A stretch of 64,000 bases of DNA from Methanosuratincola petrocarbonis. GTDB lineage: Archaea > Thermoproteota > Methanomethylicia > Methanomethylicales > Methanomethylicaceae. Where the stretch lies: the NCBI GenBank assembly GCA_030522375.1, contig CP130488.1:558001-622000 (forward strand), given 5' to 3'. Every line of letters starts with the position of its first letter. Within the stretch, counting starts at the first letter, position 1. This document shows positions 1 to 8,529 of the stretch, piece after piece. The notes beneath the pieces are model-generated. The model saw only the letters and a program-made list of their open reading frames with translations. It was not told the DNA's origin and searched no databases. Made by a program: the position numbers and the translations under genes.

Positions 1-23
1 AGTAAATCTAGCTTCTTGAGGGC

Positions 24-58
24 TGGTCAAGCACACCAAATGTGCTGCTGGTGGACCA
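24..58. other. Isolated hairpin in gene-free first 200 bases
   Basis: The first 200 bases hold no gene I can support. They contain an inverted repeat: AGCACA (30-35) pairs with TGTGCT (41-46) around a five-base loop, and TGGTC (24-28) can pair with GACCA (54-58) as an outer stem. On the minus strand a TATA-like run (GATATAAAGG, about 83-92) lies 25-30 bases upstream of this structure, so a short transcript leaving the window to the left is possible. I could not fit it to a known RNA family. Confidence 0.25.
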
Positions 59-201
59 ACACTCGTTAAGCCTCTCTGGCCTTTATATCATCATATTTGT
101 ATATTTAAAAATACCAATCTTTAGGATTTTTGTATATTGTGATATGCAAATGGACCATACCATTCCATAAATTGCGCGGTAAAAATAGTTTAAGCTGATT
201 G

Positions 202-399
202 CTACTCCTTTTTGAGGCGCCTCCGGGTCTTTCTGATGCTGAAGCCGTCCGTCGGCTCGTCCAGTATGAGCAGGTCCGCCCCGATCCTCGAGTTCCTCTG
301 GACGACCCTGTTCAGCGCCAGCCTGTACGCGAGCGCGGGCGAGGCCTTCACTACAGAAAAGGATCTTGATGGCTTTTTACAGTTTTTACATACGCACAT
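202..399 (-). pseudogene. Chimeric ORF carrying a copied fragment of rad50
   Basis: This 65-codon minus-strand frame contains, in frame, the Rad50 stretch running from the end of the ABC signature region to the Walker B motif (ADLLILDEPTDGFS). Positions 237-344 match rad50 at 3552-3659 base for base except one change (338 versus 3653), which turns a Leu into a Pro. The flanks are unrelated: the start encodes a short Cys-containing piece (MCVCKNCKK) and the end is a basic tail (RKTRRRLKKE). Without Walker A, coiled coil or the signature glycines it cannot be a functional ATPase. I read it as a recombination scar or pseudogene fragment, although the frame happens to be open. Confidence 0.7.
237..344. 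repeat. 108-base direct repeat, copy 1 (of rad50 3' region)
   Basis: Copy 1 of a direct repeat with 3552-3659 in rad50. The offset is a constant 3315 bases and there is a single mismatch. The matching stops abruptly at both ends, as expected for a short duplicated tract rather than an ancient paralogue. Confidence 0.9.
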
Positions 400-617
400 T
401 CAGGTCGCTCAAGATGGAAGCATCTACTTCTTTCCAATATGGGCGAGGTGAATGTTAACTTTGTTTTGAATTAAACCGTAGCCTAATTTCATTTATTCTT
501 GCCACGGGTGTGAGGATAACTGTTATCTTCTTTTCCTTTAACTATGTTCGAGAGCGACATGGTTAATAATCATCACTCCCCATACCTGCTTATCTGAAAG
601 GCTCCGGAGGTGCCGCC

Positions 618-1712
618 TTGGGGATCAGGTCCATGATCAGCCCGAAGAAGCTTGCGATCGTTGCAGGGGTAGTTATCCTGCTCCTCTACCTCTACTTCAT
701 CGGCTTCTGGGAGGTTGTCGAGATCATGCTGGCACTCGAACCGAGGATAGCCATTCTTGCCATCCTGATCGACCTCCTCTGCATATCCCTCTTCACGCTG
801 AGCTGGAAGGTCCTCCTTAACCCGCCGGGGATGGGTTTTCTCCGGTCCTTCGAAGTCATACTCGTCAGCATCTTCGGGGACATGATGATCCCCACCGGCT
901 CCGTCTCTGGAGAGATAGTGCGGATCACGATGACGACAAAGAAGTCGAGGCTGAGCGTCGGCGAGGCCACGGCGAGCGTCGTCCTCCACCGCCTTATCCT
1001 GGCCGTGACATTCTGCGCTGTCCTCGGGCTGAGCATACTCCTCCTAGCCACGACCGGGGCAGTGCAGCTGAGCGCATTCTATTCCTTCATCGTGGTAGGG
1101 GTCTCCACGATCGCCGTCAGCTTCGTCGGCGTATACCTCGCGGTGAACTCAAGAAAGTTTGAGAGGCACCTCTGCCGCCTCATAATCCGGACCGCCCCGC
1201 TCATCAGGCGCCTTAAGCGAGACTACGATGTCGAGAGGAGCACTGAGAAGGCGGTAAGTGCCCTCTGCGCCTTCCAGGGATCCATAAGCGGGGCGAGGAG
1301 GGGTCCCCTTCTCGTGTCCGCCGCGATCGCTACGGTGAGGTACTTCTTGGTCGCGCTAATACCGTACTTGATGTTCCTCTCTATCGGGTACCCGATCTCC
1401 TACTGGGTAGTACTCACCGTCTCGATCTTTGTCAGCATGGTTCAGCTGATGCCTGTTGGCATCCCTGGTCTGGTCGGCGTTATTGAGGTCTCCATGACCG
1501 GTTTCTTCATGGGATTCGGTGTGCCTGCTGGGATCGCAGCATCTGTCACTATACTTTCAAGGCTAGTCATGTTTTGGTTCGAGCTATTGATAAGCGGCTT
1601 AACCACTTTCTACGTCGGCTTCAGGGCCGCTATTGATAACGGGAAGGGCAAGGATAGCGGATCCAGCGGCGTTTCTGGAAGATCAGCCTCTGCCCCATCG
1701 GTTACTGCTTAA
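618..1712 (+). CDS. Lysylphosphatidylglycerol synthase TM-type membrane protein (UPF0104)
   Basis: An integral membrane protein of 364 residues with about eight hydrophobic segments. It resembles the flippase/synthase transmembrane domain family PF03706 (COG0392), which in archaea usually occurs without the aminoacyl-transfer domain and is thought to move or modify lipid-linked molecules. Supporting features are a first helix at residues 10-30, the polar GDMMIPTGSVSGE stretch at about 88-100 typical of the family, and the late segment MVQLMPVGIPGLVGVIE. The start is TTG at 618, chosen because GGAGG sits at 606-610. A Ser/Gly-rich tail ends the protein. The substrate is unknown. It stands alone, with a radical SAM gene downstream after a 140-base AT-rich gap. 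Confidence 0.75.
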   Translation: MGIRSMISPKKLAIVAGVVILLLYLYFIGFWEVVEIMLALEPRIAILAILIDLLCISLFTLSWKVLLNPPGMGFLRSFEVILVSIFGDMMIPTGSVSGEIVRITMTTKKSRLSVGEATASVVLHRLILAVTFCAVLGLSILLLATTGAVQLSAFYSFIVVGVSTIAVSFVGVYLAVNSRKFERHLCRLIIRTAPLIRRLKRDYDVERSTEKAVSALCAFQGSISGARRGPLLVSAAIATVRYFLVALIPYLMFLSIGYPISYWVVLTVSIFVSMVQLMPVGIPGLVGVIEVSMTGFFMGFGVPAGIAASVTILSRLVMFWFELLISGLTTFYVGFRAAIDNGKGKDSGSSGVSGRSASAPSVTA

Positions 1713-1852
1713 GGGGGAGGCAGTTTCGCACAAATTTTCCTCCCTGTCCATTCAGGTGCGGAAAAGCGTGCCACCTCCGAAAATTTCTGCACATGAACAT
1801 TAAAAATGAAAGAAAAAAATAAAAATGATAAAAATAAAGTAAATATAAAAAA

Positions 1853-2842
1853 GTGAACGTGCGGCTGATTTTTCTTATGGCTAAGATCAGGCGATTGCCC
1901 ATCAGAAAGTACCTCTCTACCCTGAAGTACGCTGCCTTGGACTATGCAAAGAAGGACTTCCGCTACCCTTTCTACTGCACCTTCAAGGTGATCCAGAGGT
2001 GCGACTCGAGGTGCGAGTTCTGCGACGTCTGGAGGAGACCGATGCCGGACATGCCGACCGAGAAGGTCCTCAGGATCATCGACAACGTGGCCGAATCGAG
2101 CGTCGTCCTCCTCAGCATCGAAGGAGGCGAGCCGCTCCTCCGGAAGGATATCGGGGAGGTTCTTGAGTACGTGCGCGCGAAGCCCCTCTACATCCTCTTC
2201 ACGACAAGCGGGAAGCTCTTCGACAGGAGGCCGATGGCGGAGTACGCCAAGTGCATAGACTTCCTTCACATCAGCATCGACGAGGGGCACAGGAACCTCG
2301 ACCTCTATGAGAGCCTCCCTGAGTACGTCTCTTGGGGACCTGTGGTCTGCGTCCAGATAGTCGTGATGAGGGGGCACCTGGAAGACCTTAAGTGGAAGGT
2401 GATGATGTGCCACAGGGCTGGGGCGAAGGCGGTGGTGATGCCTGCATGCCACCTCCCGGGAACTGACAGCTACCTCCCCGAGATAGCCGCATTCAGGGAC
2501 GAAGTTCTCCGGCTGAAGAGGAAGTACCCCCAGACCGTGATAACCACTGAGCGATACCTGAAAACGCTCGACTTGCCGCAGAGCTGCAATACGGCCTCGG
2601 TCCTGGTGGACGCGGACGGGAGGCTCTACTACCCGTGCAACATCAACCCCGCTTGCAGCATCGACGCCTCTGAGGAGCCGATCATGGGTTTTCTCCTGTC
2701 GGAGAAGGCAAGGGAGTGCAGGGAGAGGATGATGCTCTGCAACAGGAACTGCCACTGCTACCTGTACTTCGCAATGGACTCCTACCTCTCAATCAGGAAG
2801 ACGATCTCGGCGCTGAAGCCTTACATAAGCGGGCTTTTCTGA
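1853..2842 (+). CDS. Radical SAM protein, SPASM-like C terminus
   Basis: A radical S-adenosylmethionine enzyme of up to 329 residues. The cluster-binding motif CDSRCEFC lies about residues 50-57, followed by an SAM-binding GGEPLL motif (SIEGGEPLL). The C-terminal part has several Cys residues (SCNTAS, YYPCNINPACSI, CNRNCHC) suggesting an auxiliary Fe-S cluster of SPASM type. The start is uncertain: GTG at 1853 gives a hydrophobic leader, while ATG at 1877 (MAKIRRLP) looks more natural. Neither has a Shine-Dalgarno site, and the A/T-rich region at 1800-1850 probably holds the promoter. Substrate and pathway cannot be told from sequence; peptide or cofactor modification is usual for the family. 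Confidence 0.75.
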   Translation: MNVRLIFLMAKIRRLPIRKYLSTLKYAALDYAKKDFRYPFYCTFKVIQRCDSRCEFCDVWRRPMPDMPTEKVLRIIDNVAESSVVLLSIEGGEPLLRKDIGEVLEYVRAKPLYILFTTSGKLFDRRPMAEYAKCIDFLHISIDEGHRNLDLYESLPEYVSWGPVVCVQIVVMRGHLEDLKWKVMMCHRAGAKAVVMPACHLPGTDSYLPEIAAFRDEVLRLKRKYPQTVITTERYLKTLDLPQSCNTASVLVDADGRLYYPCNINPACSIDASEEPIMGFLLSEKARECRERMMLCNRNCHCYLYFAMDSYLSIRKTISALKPYISGLF

Positions 2843-3042
2843 ATCTCGCATACGGAAAAAGGGAATGCTAGGCTGCGCCTCGCCTTCAAACGGTCTTCTC
2901 GTGACCTGTGTCGCCCAAAATTCAAGCCCTATGTCATGAGCACTGATGAAAGAGGATCTTTCTTTCGACTCCAAAAAATTTTAGTACCGTCGTTTAAATA
3001 TCCGGAGCAGCGATTCCCTCATATGCGAGCCGAAGGAGGCGG

Positions 3043-3279
3043 ATGCTGGTGGATGCCGATATTGCACCCCTGCAATTAATTGGGGTTCTATTGCTGGTCT
3101 TAGGGGCAATCTTTCTAGTACTACCTGCGGTGCTCGAGAGGCTGCCATCGCTCGAAAGGATCCCGTGGATAATCCTCTACGTTTACAGGAGCGACGGCTT
3201 CGTCTTCGTCACATCGCCCATCTTGATTATAATCAGCGTACTGTCCTTCCTCTTGTACGTCCTCCGCTACAAAATCTGA
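3043..3279 (+). CDS. Small membrane protein, unknown function
   Basis: A 78-residue protein with two clear membrane segments: about residues 9-28 (QLIGVLLLVLGAIFLVLPAV) and 55-74. A TATA-like box (TTTAAATA, 2993-3000) precedes it. The ATG at 3043 is only three bases after GGAGG (3035-3039), so GTG at 3049 (better spacing) may be the real start, removing two residues. No family recognised. It is convergent with rad50, whose end is 115 bases away. Confidence 0.6.
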   Translation: MLVDADIAPLQLIGVLLLVLGAIFLVLPAVLERLPSLERIPWIILYVYRSDGFVFVTSPILIIISVLSFLLYVLRYKI

Positions 3280-3393
3280 ATACGCTGGCAGGCAGAATGC
3301 CAAAAACCGATAAGACATTCCCTGAAAGGTAAGGTTGGTTTTCTATGTGGATGCCTTGTACTTGCACGATCGCCTCACACAGGATTGCAGCCG

Positions 3394-5469
3394 TCACCCC
3401 GTCGTGGCGCGGACCCTCGACCTCCCGCCCTCCTTCTGGATTCTGAAAATGTGGTCCACTGCCCCCTCGAGCTCCCTCTCGTGCGATACGATCACAGCCT
3501 GCCTCAGCCCGAGCTCCCTGAGGAGGTCCCCCATCTTCGCGATCTGGTCCTTGCTGAAGCCGTCCGTCGGCTCGTCCAGTATGAGCAGGTCCGCCCCGAT
3601 CCTCGAGTTCCTCTGGACGACCCTGTTCAGCGCCAGCCTGTACGCGAGCGCGAGCGAGGTCCTCTCCCCGCCGCTCAGGTTGCCCACGTCCTGCTCGTAC
3701 GAATCCTGCGTCACGATAGGGGTGAAGTCCTCATCTATCCTGACGCCCTTCGACGGATCCTCGACCAGGTAGGAGAACCACTTGGAGAACTCCTCCTCGA
3801 ACTCCCTCCTAACCGAGTTCATCACCGTGAGCTCTATCCTCTCGAGCGCAGCCGCGAAGTACTTCACCAGCCACTCGGCGTGCAACCCGAGCCTCTCAGC
3901 CCTAATCCTCTCGTGTTCAAGCCTCTCCGCCTCCGCCTCCAGGTCGGCTAGCCTCTCTCGCAACACGGCGATCTCCTTCTCCAAGGCGACCTTCCGCCTG
4001 AGGATGTTGTCCCTCTCCCTTTCCTTATTGGTGATCTGCGCCTCGCACTCCTTGTGCTCCCTCTCGACAGCCCTGTATCTCTCTGCCGCCTCAGCCGCCC
4101 TCGCCTTCCTTTCTGAGAGTTCTCTCTCCCTCGCCTTCGCTTCCTCCAGCCTGTGCTCGGCGTCGAATAAGCCGTCCTCTATCTCAGTCGCCATCCCCTC
4201 CAGGCCGTCGAGCTGTCCCTTATTCCTGGCATACTCTGCGATCTCTGCCCTTGCCCTCTCAAGGTCCCTGATCTCCTCAGCCGTTTCCTGCCGCTTTCTC
4301 CTCGCTTCCTCGAACTTTGCCTCCGCCTCCTGGAGGTGGGCTGCGTACTCCGCCCCGTCGATCGCCCTCTTGCAGGTCGGGCAGTATCCCTTCGTCACGA
4401 GTGCCCTCACATTGTCCAAGTCCGCCTTGAGCCTACCCAGCTCGGTGTCGTACCCGCTAAGCCTCGACTTCGCCTCCTCGAGCATCCCCTCGACCTCCTC
4501 CTCGGACATCGTGGGTTCCATGAGGGGCCCGATCGCCTTTATCCTCCTCTGGAGATCCTCCAGCCTTTTCTCGTTGACCGCGATCTTCTTCTCTAGCTCG
4601 GAGATCTCCTTCCTTGCCTTCTGGAGATCCGACTCTATCTGATCGATGCCCTCGGCGTCCTTCGCGCGCGCCAGCAGCTCCGCCTGCAGCCTTACCCTTT
4701 TCTCCTTGAGCTCCAACAGTCCCTTCTCGACCCTTTCGGCATCCGCGTTCAGTCGCTGCAGGTCCGCCTCGCGTTCCGGGAGGCTCTCCCCGATGCCCCT
4801 GATCTCCTCTTGGATTTCCGCAAGGCGTTCGGTGCCTTTCCTGATGAGCTCCGCCTCCTTCCTCAGGTCAGACGCGATCGCCTTGGCGTTCTCCATGGCG
4901 GTCTTGTACTCCTCGATCCTGAGCGCCTTCCTGATAGTCTGTAGCCTCAGGTCCGGCGGCTGCGAGAGGATCTCCTTCATCTCCTCCTGGGGGGTGTAGA
5001 CTGCGTACCTGAATATGACGCTCTTGGCCTTCGGGTCCATGGGCTCGTTGTAGTTGAGTATCTTGAGGACCTGCTCCTTCATCTCGCTCGGCGAGTAGGA
5101 GGTTCGGACGCCGTCTACCTCGATCCAGCAATCCGACTGCTTCACGGTTGCCGGGACGAGGAGCCCTTGGTGTAGCGATCCTGCCTTTGATCCGGCTGTT
5201 CTCTTGCCCCTCTCCAGCCCCCTGTGCACCTTGACCTCCTTCCCGCCCGTCTCGAATGTGAGCTCAACGCTGCCCGAGTTCTTCCCGATGCTTAGGAGGG
5301 TCGTGCCCTTCTCGTTCCCGAGCCCGAAGAGCGCGAACTCGATCGCGAGCAGCAGGGTAGACTTCCCGGCGCCTATCCCGCCCTCGAAGAGGATGATCCC
5401 ATCCGGAAGCTTCACCTCTTCCTCCTCGTACGTCCGGATGTTCCTGAGCTTCACCGACTTGATGATCAT
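3394..5469 (-). CDS. rad50: DNA double-strand break repair ATPase Rad50
   Basis: An SMC-like ATPase that partners Mre11 in DNA end processing. Walker A is GGIGAGKS at residues 30-37. Long coiled coils flank a zinc hook CPTC at about 363-366. The ABC signature LSGGERTSLA lies near 595 and Walker B LLILDEPTDG near 630, followed by the D-loop and SHERELEG switch His. At 691 residues it is shorter than typical archaeal Rad50 (about 850-900), and the missing length is in the coiled-coil arms. The start ATG overlaps the mre11 stop by four bases (ATGA), so the two are translationally coupled. Positions 3552-3659 are duplicated near the window start. Confidence 0.97.
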   Translation of the reverse strand: MIIKSVKLRNIRTYEEEEVKLPDGIILFEGGIGAGKSTLLLAIEFALFGLGNEKGTTLLSIGKNSGSVELTFETGGKEVKVHRGLERGKRTAGSKAGSLHQGLLVPATVKQSDCWIEVDGVRTSYSPSEMKEQVLKILNYNEPMDPKAKSVIFRYAVYTPQEEMKEILSQPPDLRLQTIRKALRIEEYKTAMENAKAIASDLRKEAELIRKGTERLAEIQEEIRGIGESLPEREADLQRLNADAERVEKGLLELKEKRVRLQAELLARAKDAEGIDQIESDLQKARKEISELEKKIAVNEKRLEDLQRRIKAIGPLMEPTMSEEEVEGMLEEAKSRLSGYDTELGRLKADLDNVRALVTKGYCPTCKRAIDGAEYAAHLQEAEAKFEEARRKRQETAEEIRDLERARAEIAEYARNKGQLDGLEGMATEIEDGLFDAEHRLEEAKARERELSERKARAAEAAERYRAVEREHKECEAQITNKERERDNILRRKVALEKEIAVLRERLADLEAEAERLEHERIRAERLGLHAEWLVKYFAAALERIELTVMNSVRREFEEEFSKWFSYLVEDPSKGVRIDEDFTPIVTQDSYEQDVGNLSGGERTSLALAYRLALNRVVQRNSRIGADLLILDEPTDGFSKDQIAKMGDLLRELGLRQAVIVSHERELEGAVDHIFRIQKEGGRSRVRATTG
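3552..3659. repeat. 108-base direct repeat, copy 2 (inside rad50)
   Basis: The parental copy of the repeat found at 237-344. It encodes the Rad50 segment from just after the signature motif through Walker B. The reading frame is intact here, so this copy is the source. Confidence 0.9.
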
Positions 5470-6806
5470 AAGGCTTGCAGCCTCCTGCCAGGCGTGCGGG
5501 CGTTAGCCCCTCCAAGATGATTGCCAGCATCGGCGACGCGATCGCTCCCGCCGTTCGCCCTTCCCGAGTCATCCGAAAGAATCCCGAGGATCGACCTTGC
5601 CTCCCTGTCCATCCTCGTGAAGTAGTCCTCCAGGCTCTCCCCCTCCTGCTTCGGGCTCCTCAATGTTGACAGCAGCCTCTTTGCTACCGCGGGCTCGTCC
5701 TCCAGAACAGGCTCTCCGTCCCTGCCCTTGACCGAACCCGCCATCTCCTTGAAGATCTTCCCCTCGATCTCCTCGGCGCTCTCGCCCATCGCCGTGACCA
5801 TCCCCATCTCCTTGGTCCGAAGGGCGTTCCTGTTCAGGTGGAGGTAGATCGCCCCGCTCTCTGCAAGGATCTCCCTGATCAGCCCGAACTCGATGTCGCT
5901 GGTCCTCCCGGACGAGAGCTCCCCATGCACCTTGAGAAGGACAACCTTCCCCGCCGCGTCCAACTCGGTCGCCCAAAGCCTGAGCTCCTCGTTGAGCTCG
6001 TCCGCTGTCTTGCCCGTCGCGTCTATGGCCTTGTAAACCCCCTCGAACGGCTTCAGCTCGACGAACTCGAGCCTCGGCTTGGCATCCCGGTCAGCATCAA
6101 CTATGTAAAACCCCCTCCGCTCGCCCAGGACGGTCGCCTCGAGGTCTCCGCCCCAGCCTGTGAAGAGGGGCCCTGGGAAGACCATCCTGCCAGACTTGTC
6201 GACAAAGACCCTGTGGATGTGCCCCCCTGCGTAGTAATCAAAGCCCTCTGGGAGCGCGCTCTGCGAGATACCGTCGAACTTCTCGCCCTCCTTCCGCATC
6301 TCGAGCAGGCCGGTATGGAAGACGAATATCTTGAAGCCCTCCACCTTCTTCAGGTACTCCCTGTCCAGATCAGTGAATGCTTCCTTCTCGAGCGAGGACC
6401 TCCTCCCAGAGATCCCTGTGATCTTGGCGCCCGTCCTTGCGTCGGTGATTACTTCGGGCCTCAGTTTCCCCTCTTCGGCAGAAGGCTTGCCAACCCTCAC
6501 GACGACACCTGCCGCCTCCAGGATGTCTATGATCGAGGTCGAGTTCGGCGAGAAGTCGTGGCTCCCATACACGACGTAGATCTTCCTCCCTGTGTCAGTG
6601 AACCTCTTGAATACCTCCACTGCCCCCTTCACTACCGCGAGGTCCGGTATGTTGATGTGGAAGATGTCGCCTGCTATTATCACAAATTCCACCCCGCGCT
6701 CCTCGCATATCCTGAACGCCCTCTCGAGGGTCCACGACTCGAGCTCCTTCATCTTGGGATCTGATACAGCCCCCAGGTGGAGGTCAGCCATGTGCGCGAA
6801 CTTCAT
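5466..6806 (-). CDS. mre11: DNA double-strand break repair nuclease Mre11
   Basis: A calcineurin-like metallophosphoesterase nuclease of 446 residues acting with Rad50 on broken DNA ends. The metal-binding motifs appear in order: DLHLG (8-12), GDIFH (46-50), GSHD (about 81-84), the His of FHTGLL and GGHIH. The third motif reads GSHD rather than the commoner GNHD. The C-terminal 150 residues form the capping and Rad50-binding region. The stop overlaps the rad50 start. The gene follows herA by 87 bases in the same operon. Confidence 0.95.
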   Translation of the reverse strand: MKFAHMADLHLGAVSDPKMKELESWTLERAFRICEERGVEFVIIAGDIFHINIPDLAVVKGAVEVFKRFTDTGRKIYVVYGSHDFSPNSTSIIDILEAAGVVVRVGKPSAEEGKLRPEVITDARTGAKITGISGRRSSLEKEAFTDLDREYLKKVEGFKIFVFHTGLLEMRKEGEKFDGISQSALPEGFDYYAGGHIHRVFVDKSGRMVFPGPLFTGWGGDLEATVLGERRGFYIVDADRDAKPRLEFVELKPFEGVYKAIDATGKTADELNEELRLWATELDAAGKVVLLKVHGELSSGRTSDIEFGLIREILAESGAIYLHLNRNALRTKEMGMVTAMGESAEEIEGKIFKEMAGSVKGRDGEPVLEDEPAVAKRLLSTLRSPKQEGESLEDYFTRMDREARSILGILSDDSGRANGGSDRVADAGNHLGGANARTPGRRLQAL

Positions 6807-6893
6807 TCAGATCGAACCCCTGATCTCAAGAACTTTCTCAGCTCCCTTTTTGTGCCTTCCCGTCCCAGACCCGCATGCGCCTTGCCTCCGCCC

Positions 6894-8471
6894 CTAGAAA
6901 TACCTCTTCGTTGGGGCTGACTGTGCCTTGGCTTGTTCCTTCCCGGACCCCCTCCCGCTGCCGGCGACCTCCTCGAACTTGGGCACTTTTACAGGGACGG
7001 GGAACTTGGAGAATATCGAGCTGACTATAGCCTCGCCCACCTCCAGCCCGGCGATTATCCTGTCGAAGTCTTCCAGGTCCTGGGCTGCGCTCTCTGCTAT
7101 CGCCTTCCTCTCGAGCGCCATCTCGTTGCCCATTATGATCTTGGTCCCGATGTTCGCGAGGATCTCCCTGGGGATTACTGATGCGAGCTGGGTGATCGCT
7201 ATGAGCCCGATCCTGAACTTCCTCCCCTCGCGGGCTATCCTGCTGAAGACGTTGTCCCCGTACGCCCCTGAGAGGAGCCTCGGCGCCTCCTCAAGCACGA
7301 CTCCCACCTGCGCCTTCTCCTGGAGGACGCCCGAGGACTTGTAGTATTCGTACCTGTCGAAGACCTTCCTGAGGACAGCCGAAGCGATGACTAGCCCGGT
7401 GTCGTCCGAGATAGACGATCCGTCTACCAGGACCACTTTGCCATCCTCGAGCGCTTTGGCCATGTCGTTTATCGTCTCCTCTCCCATGCCCTCAAGATCG
7501 AAGACGCCGTCGGCGCACTCATATCCGTCCCCCGCCTCCCTTAGGTTGAATATGTTGCAGATCTTCCGCTTCAGGGCGCGGATCGTGCCCTTGGACTTCT
7601 TGAATGCCTCATCCTCCTCTATAGCCAGCAGGGCTGATGCCCATTCGGAACCGTGCCGCCTCCTCAGCTGCTCGAGCGTTTCCTCCTGGGCAGTGGTGAA
7701 CTGCACGACGCCCATCAGGTCTTCTGGGTCTATGGACTTGAGGTTGATCTTCAGGAGCTGCTGCCCGGGCGGCGGGTGCCTTGAGTAAAAGACGAGCGCG
7801 CTCGCGGCATCGGGATGATCCTTGAGCCCCGGAGAAGTGGGCGTCCCGTAGTACTCGTTGTGGACGTCCATAACGAGGATCCCGAACTTCCTGTGCCTCA
7901 TCCCCTCCCAGAGGAGGACCTTGACCAGGTTCGACTTCCCCCTCCCAGTCTGGGCGGAGACCAGGACATGGTGCGAGAGGAGTTTCTCGCCGTCCATGCT
8001 GTACTCGACAGGCAGGGTCCTCGATCCGCTCCTGATGTTCCCGATGAATACCTTTGTCCTGGGAGTCACCATGAAAGAGAAGTCCTGGGCCGAAGCCATC
8101 CTCGCCTTGGACATGAATTCGGGGATGCTCCTCGGCGCCCTTGGGCTCTGCTTGCCGTTCTCATAAGCCACCTCGAGGAGCGGTTTCACATGGACCTGCC
8201 TGAATATCCTGAGGTCCTTGTCTGGGAACTCTAGCCGCGGGTTAACCCCTTCGAGCACGCTCCCCGAGCTGGTCAGGATCCTGTCTTGGTGAATCAGGCT
8301 CCCGTACGTCAGCTTCGAGACCATGCAGACGTACTTCACCTTCTCGTTGTCCACGACGACCAAGTCGCCGAGCTCCAGCTTTGCCCCTTGCTTCTCCCTC
8401 AGCACGAGCTCTCCGTCGTCCCCCTCGACTATCTGCCCAACATAATCCGCCATACCAATCCCTGTCTCCAT
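6894..8471 (-). CDS. herA: DNA double-strand break repair helicase HerA
   Basis: A hexameric FtsK/VirB4-type bidirectional DNA translocase of 525 residues that works with NurA and Mre11-Rad50 in end resection. The N-terminal beta-barrel (HAS) domain covers about residues 1-130. Walker A is SAQTGRGKSN (about 171-180) and Walker B is GILVMDVHNEY (about 196-206). An EEAPRLL motif and an arginine-rich segment (RIAREGRKFRIG) follow later, as in HerA. ATG at 8471 or the in-frame ATG at 8453 (MADYVGQIVEG) could be the start; the latter matches where HerA proteins usually begin. nurA lies 58 bases upstream on the same strand. Confidence 0.95.
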   Translation of the reverse strand: METGIGMADYVGQIVEGDDGELVLREKQGAKLELGDLVVVDNEKVKYVCMVSKLTYGSLIHQDRILTSSGSVLEGVNPRLEFPDKDLRIFRQVHVKPLLEVAYENGKQSPRAPRSIPEFMSKARMASAQDFSFMVTPRTKVFIGNIRSGSRTLPVEYSMDGEKLLSHHVLVSAQTGRGKSNLVKVLLWEGMRHRKFGILVMDVHNEYYGTPTSPGLKDHPDAASALVFYSRHPPPGQQLLKINLKSIDPEDLMGVVQFTTAQEETLEQLRRRHGSEWASALLAIEEDEAFKKSKGTIRALKRKICNIFNLREAGDGYECADGVFDLEGMGEETINDMAKALEDGKVVLVDGSSISDDTGLVIASAVLRKVFDRYEYYKSSGVLQEKAQVGVVLEEAPRLLSGAYGDNVFSRIAREGRKFRIGLIAITQLASVIPREILANIGTKIIMGNEMALERKAIAESAAQDLEDFDRIIAGLEVGEAIVSSIFSKFPVPVKVPKFEEVAGSGRGSGKEQAKAQSAPTKRYF

Positions 8472-8529
8472 ATCTCCACGCCCTTTTTTGACCTTTTAAT
8501 TCTCTTCACCATGATCCTACTCTGGCGGG

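Noticed and set aside
345..617. Transposase or insertion-sequence remnant beside the rad50 fragment
   Set aside because: A short Cys pair (CVCKNC) and some protein-like pieces appear on the minus strand, but there are no terminal repeats or DDE motifs to support it.
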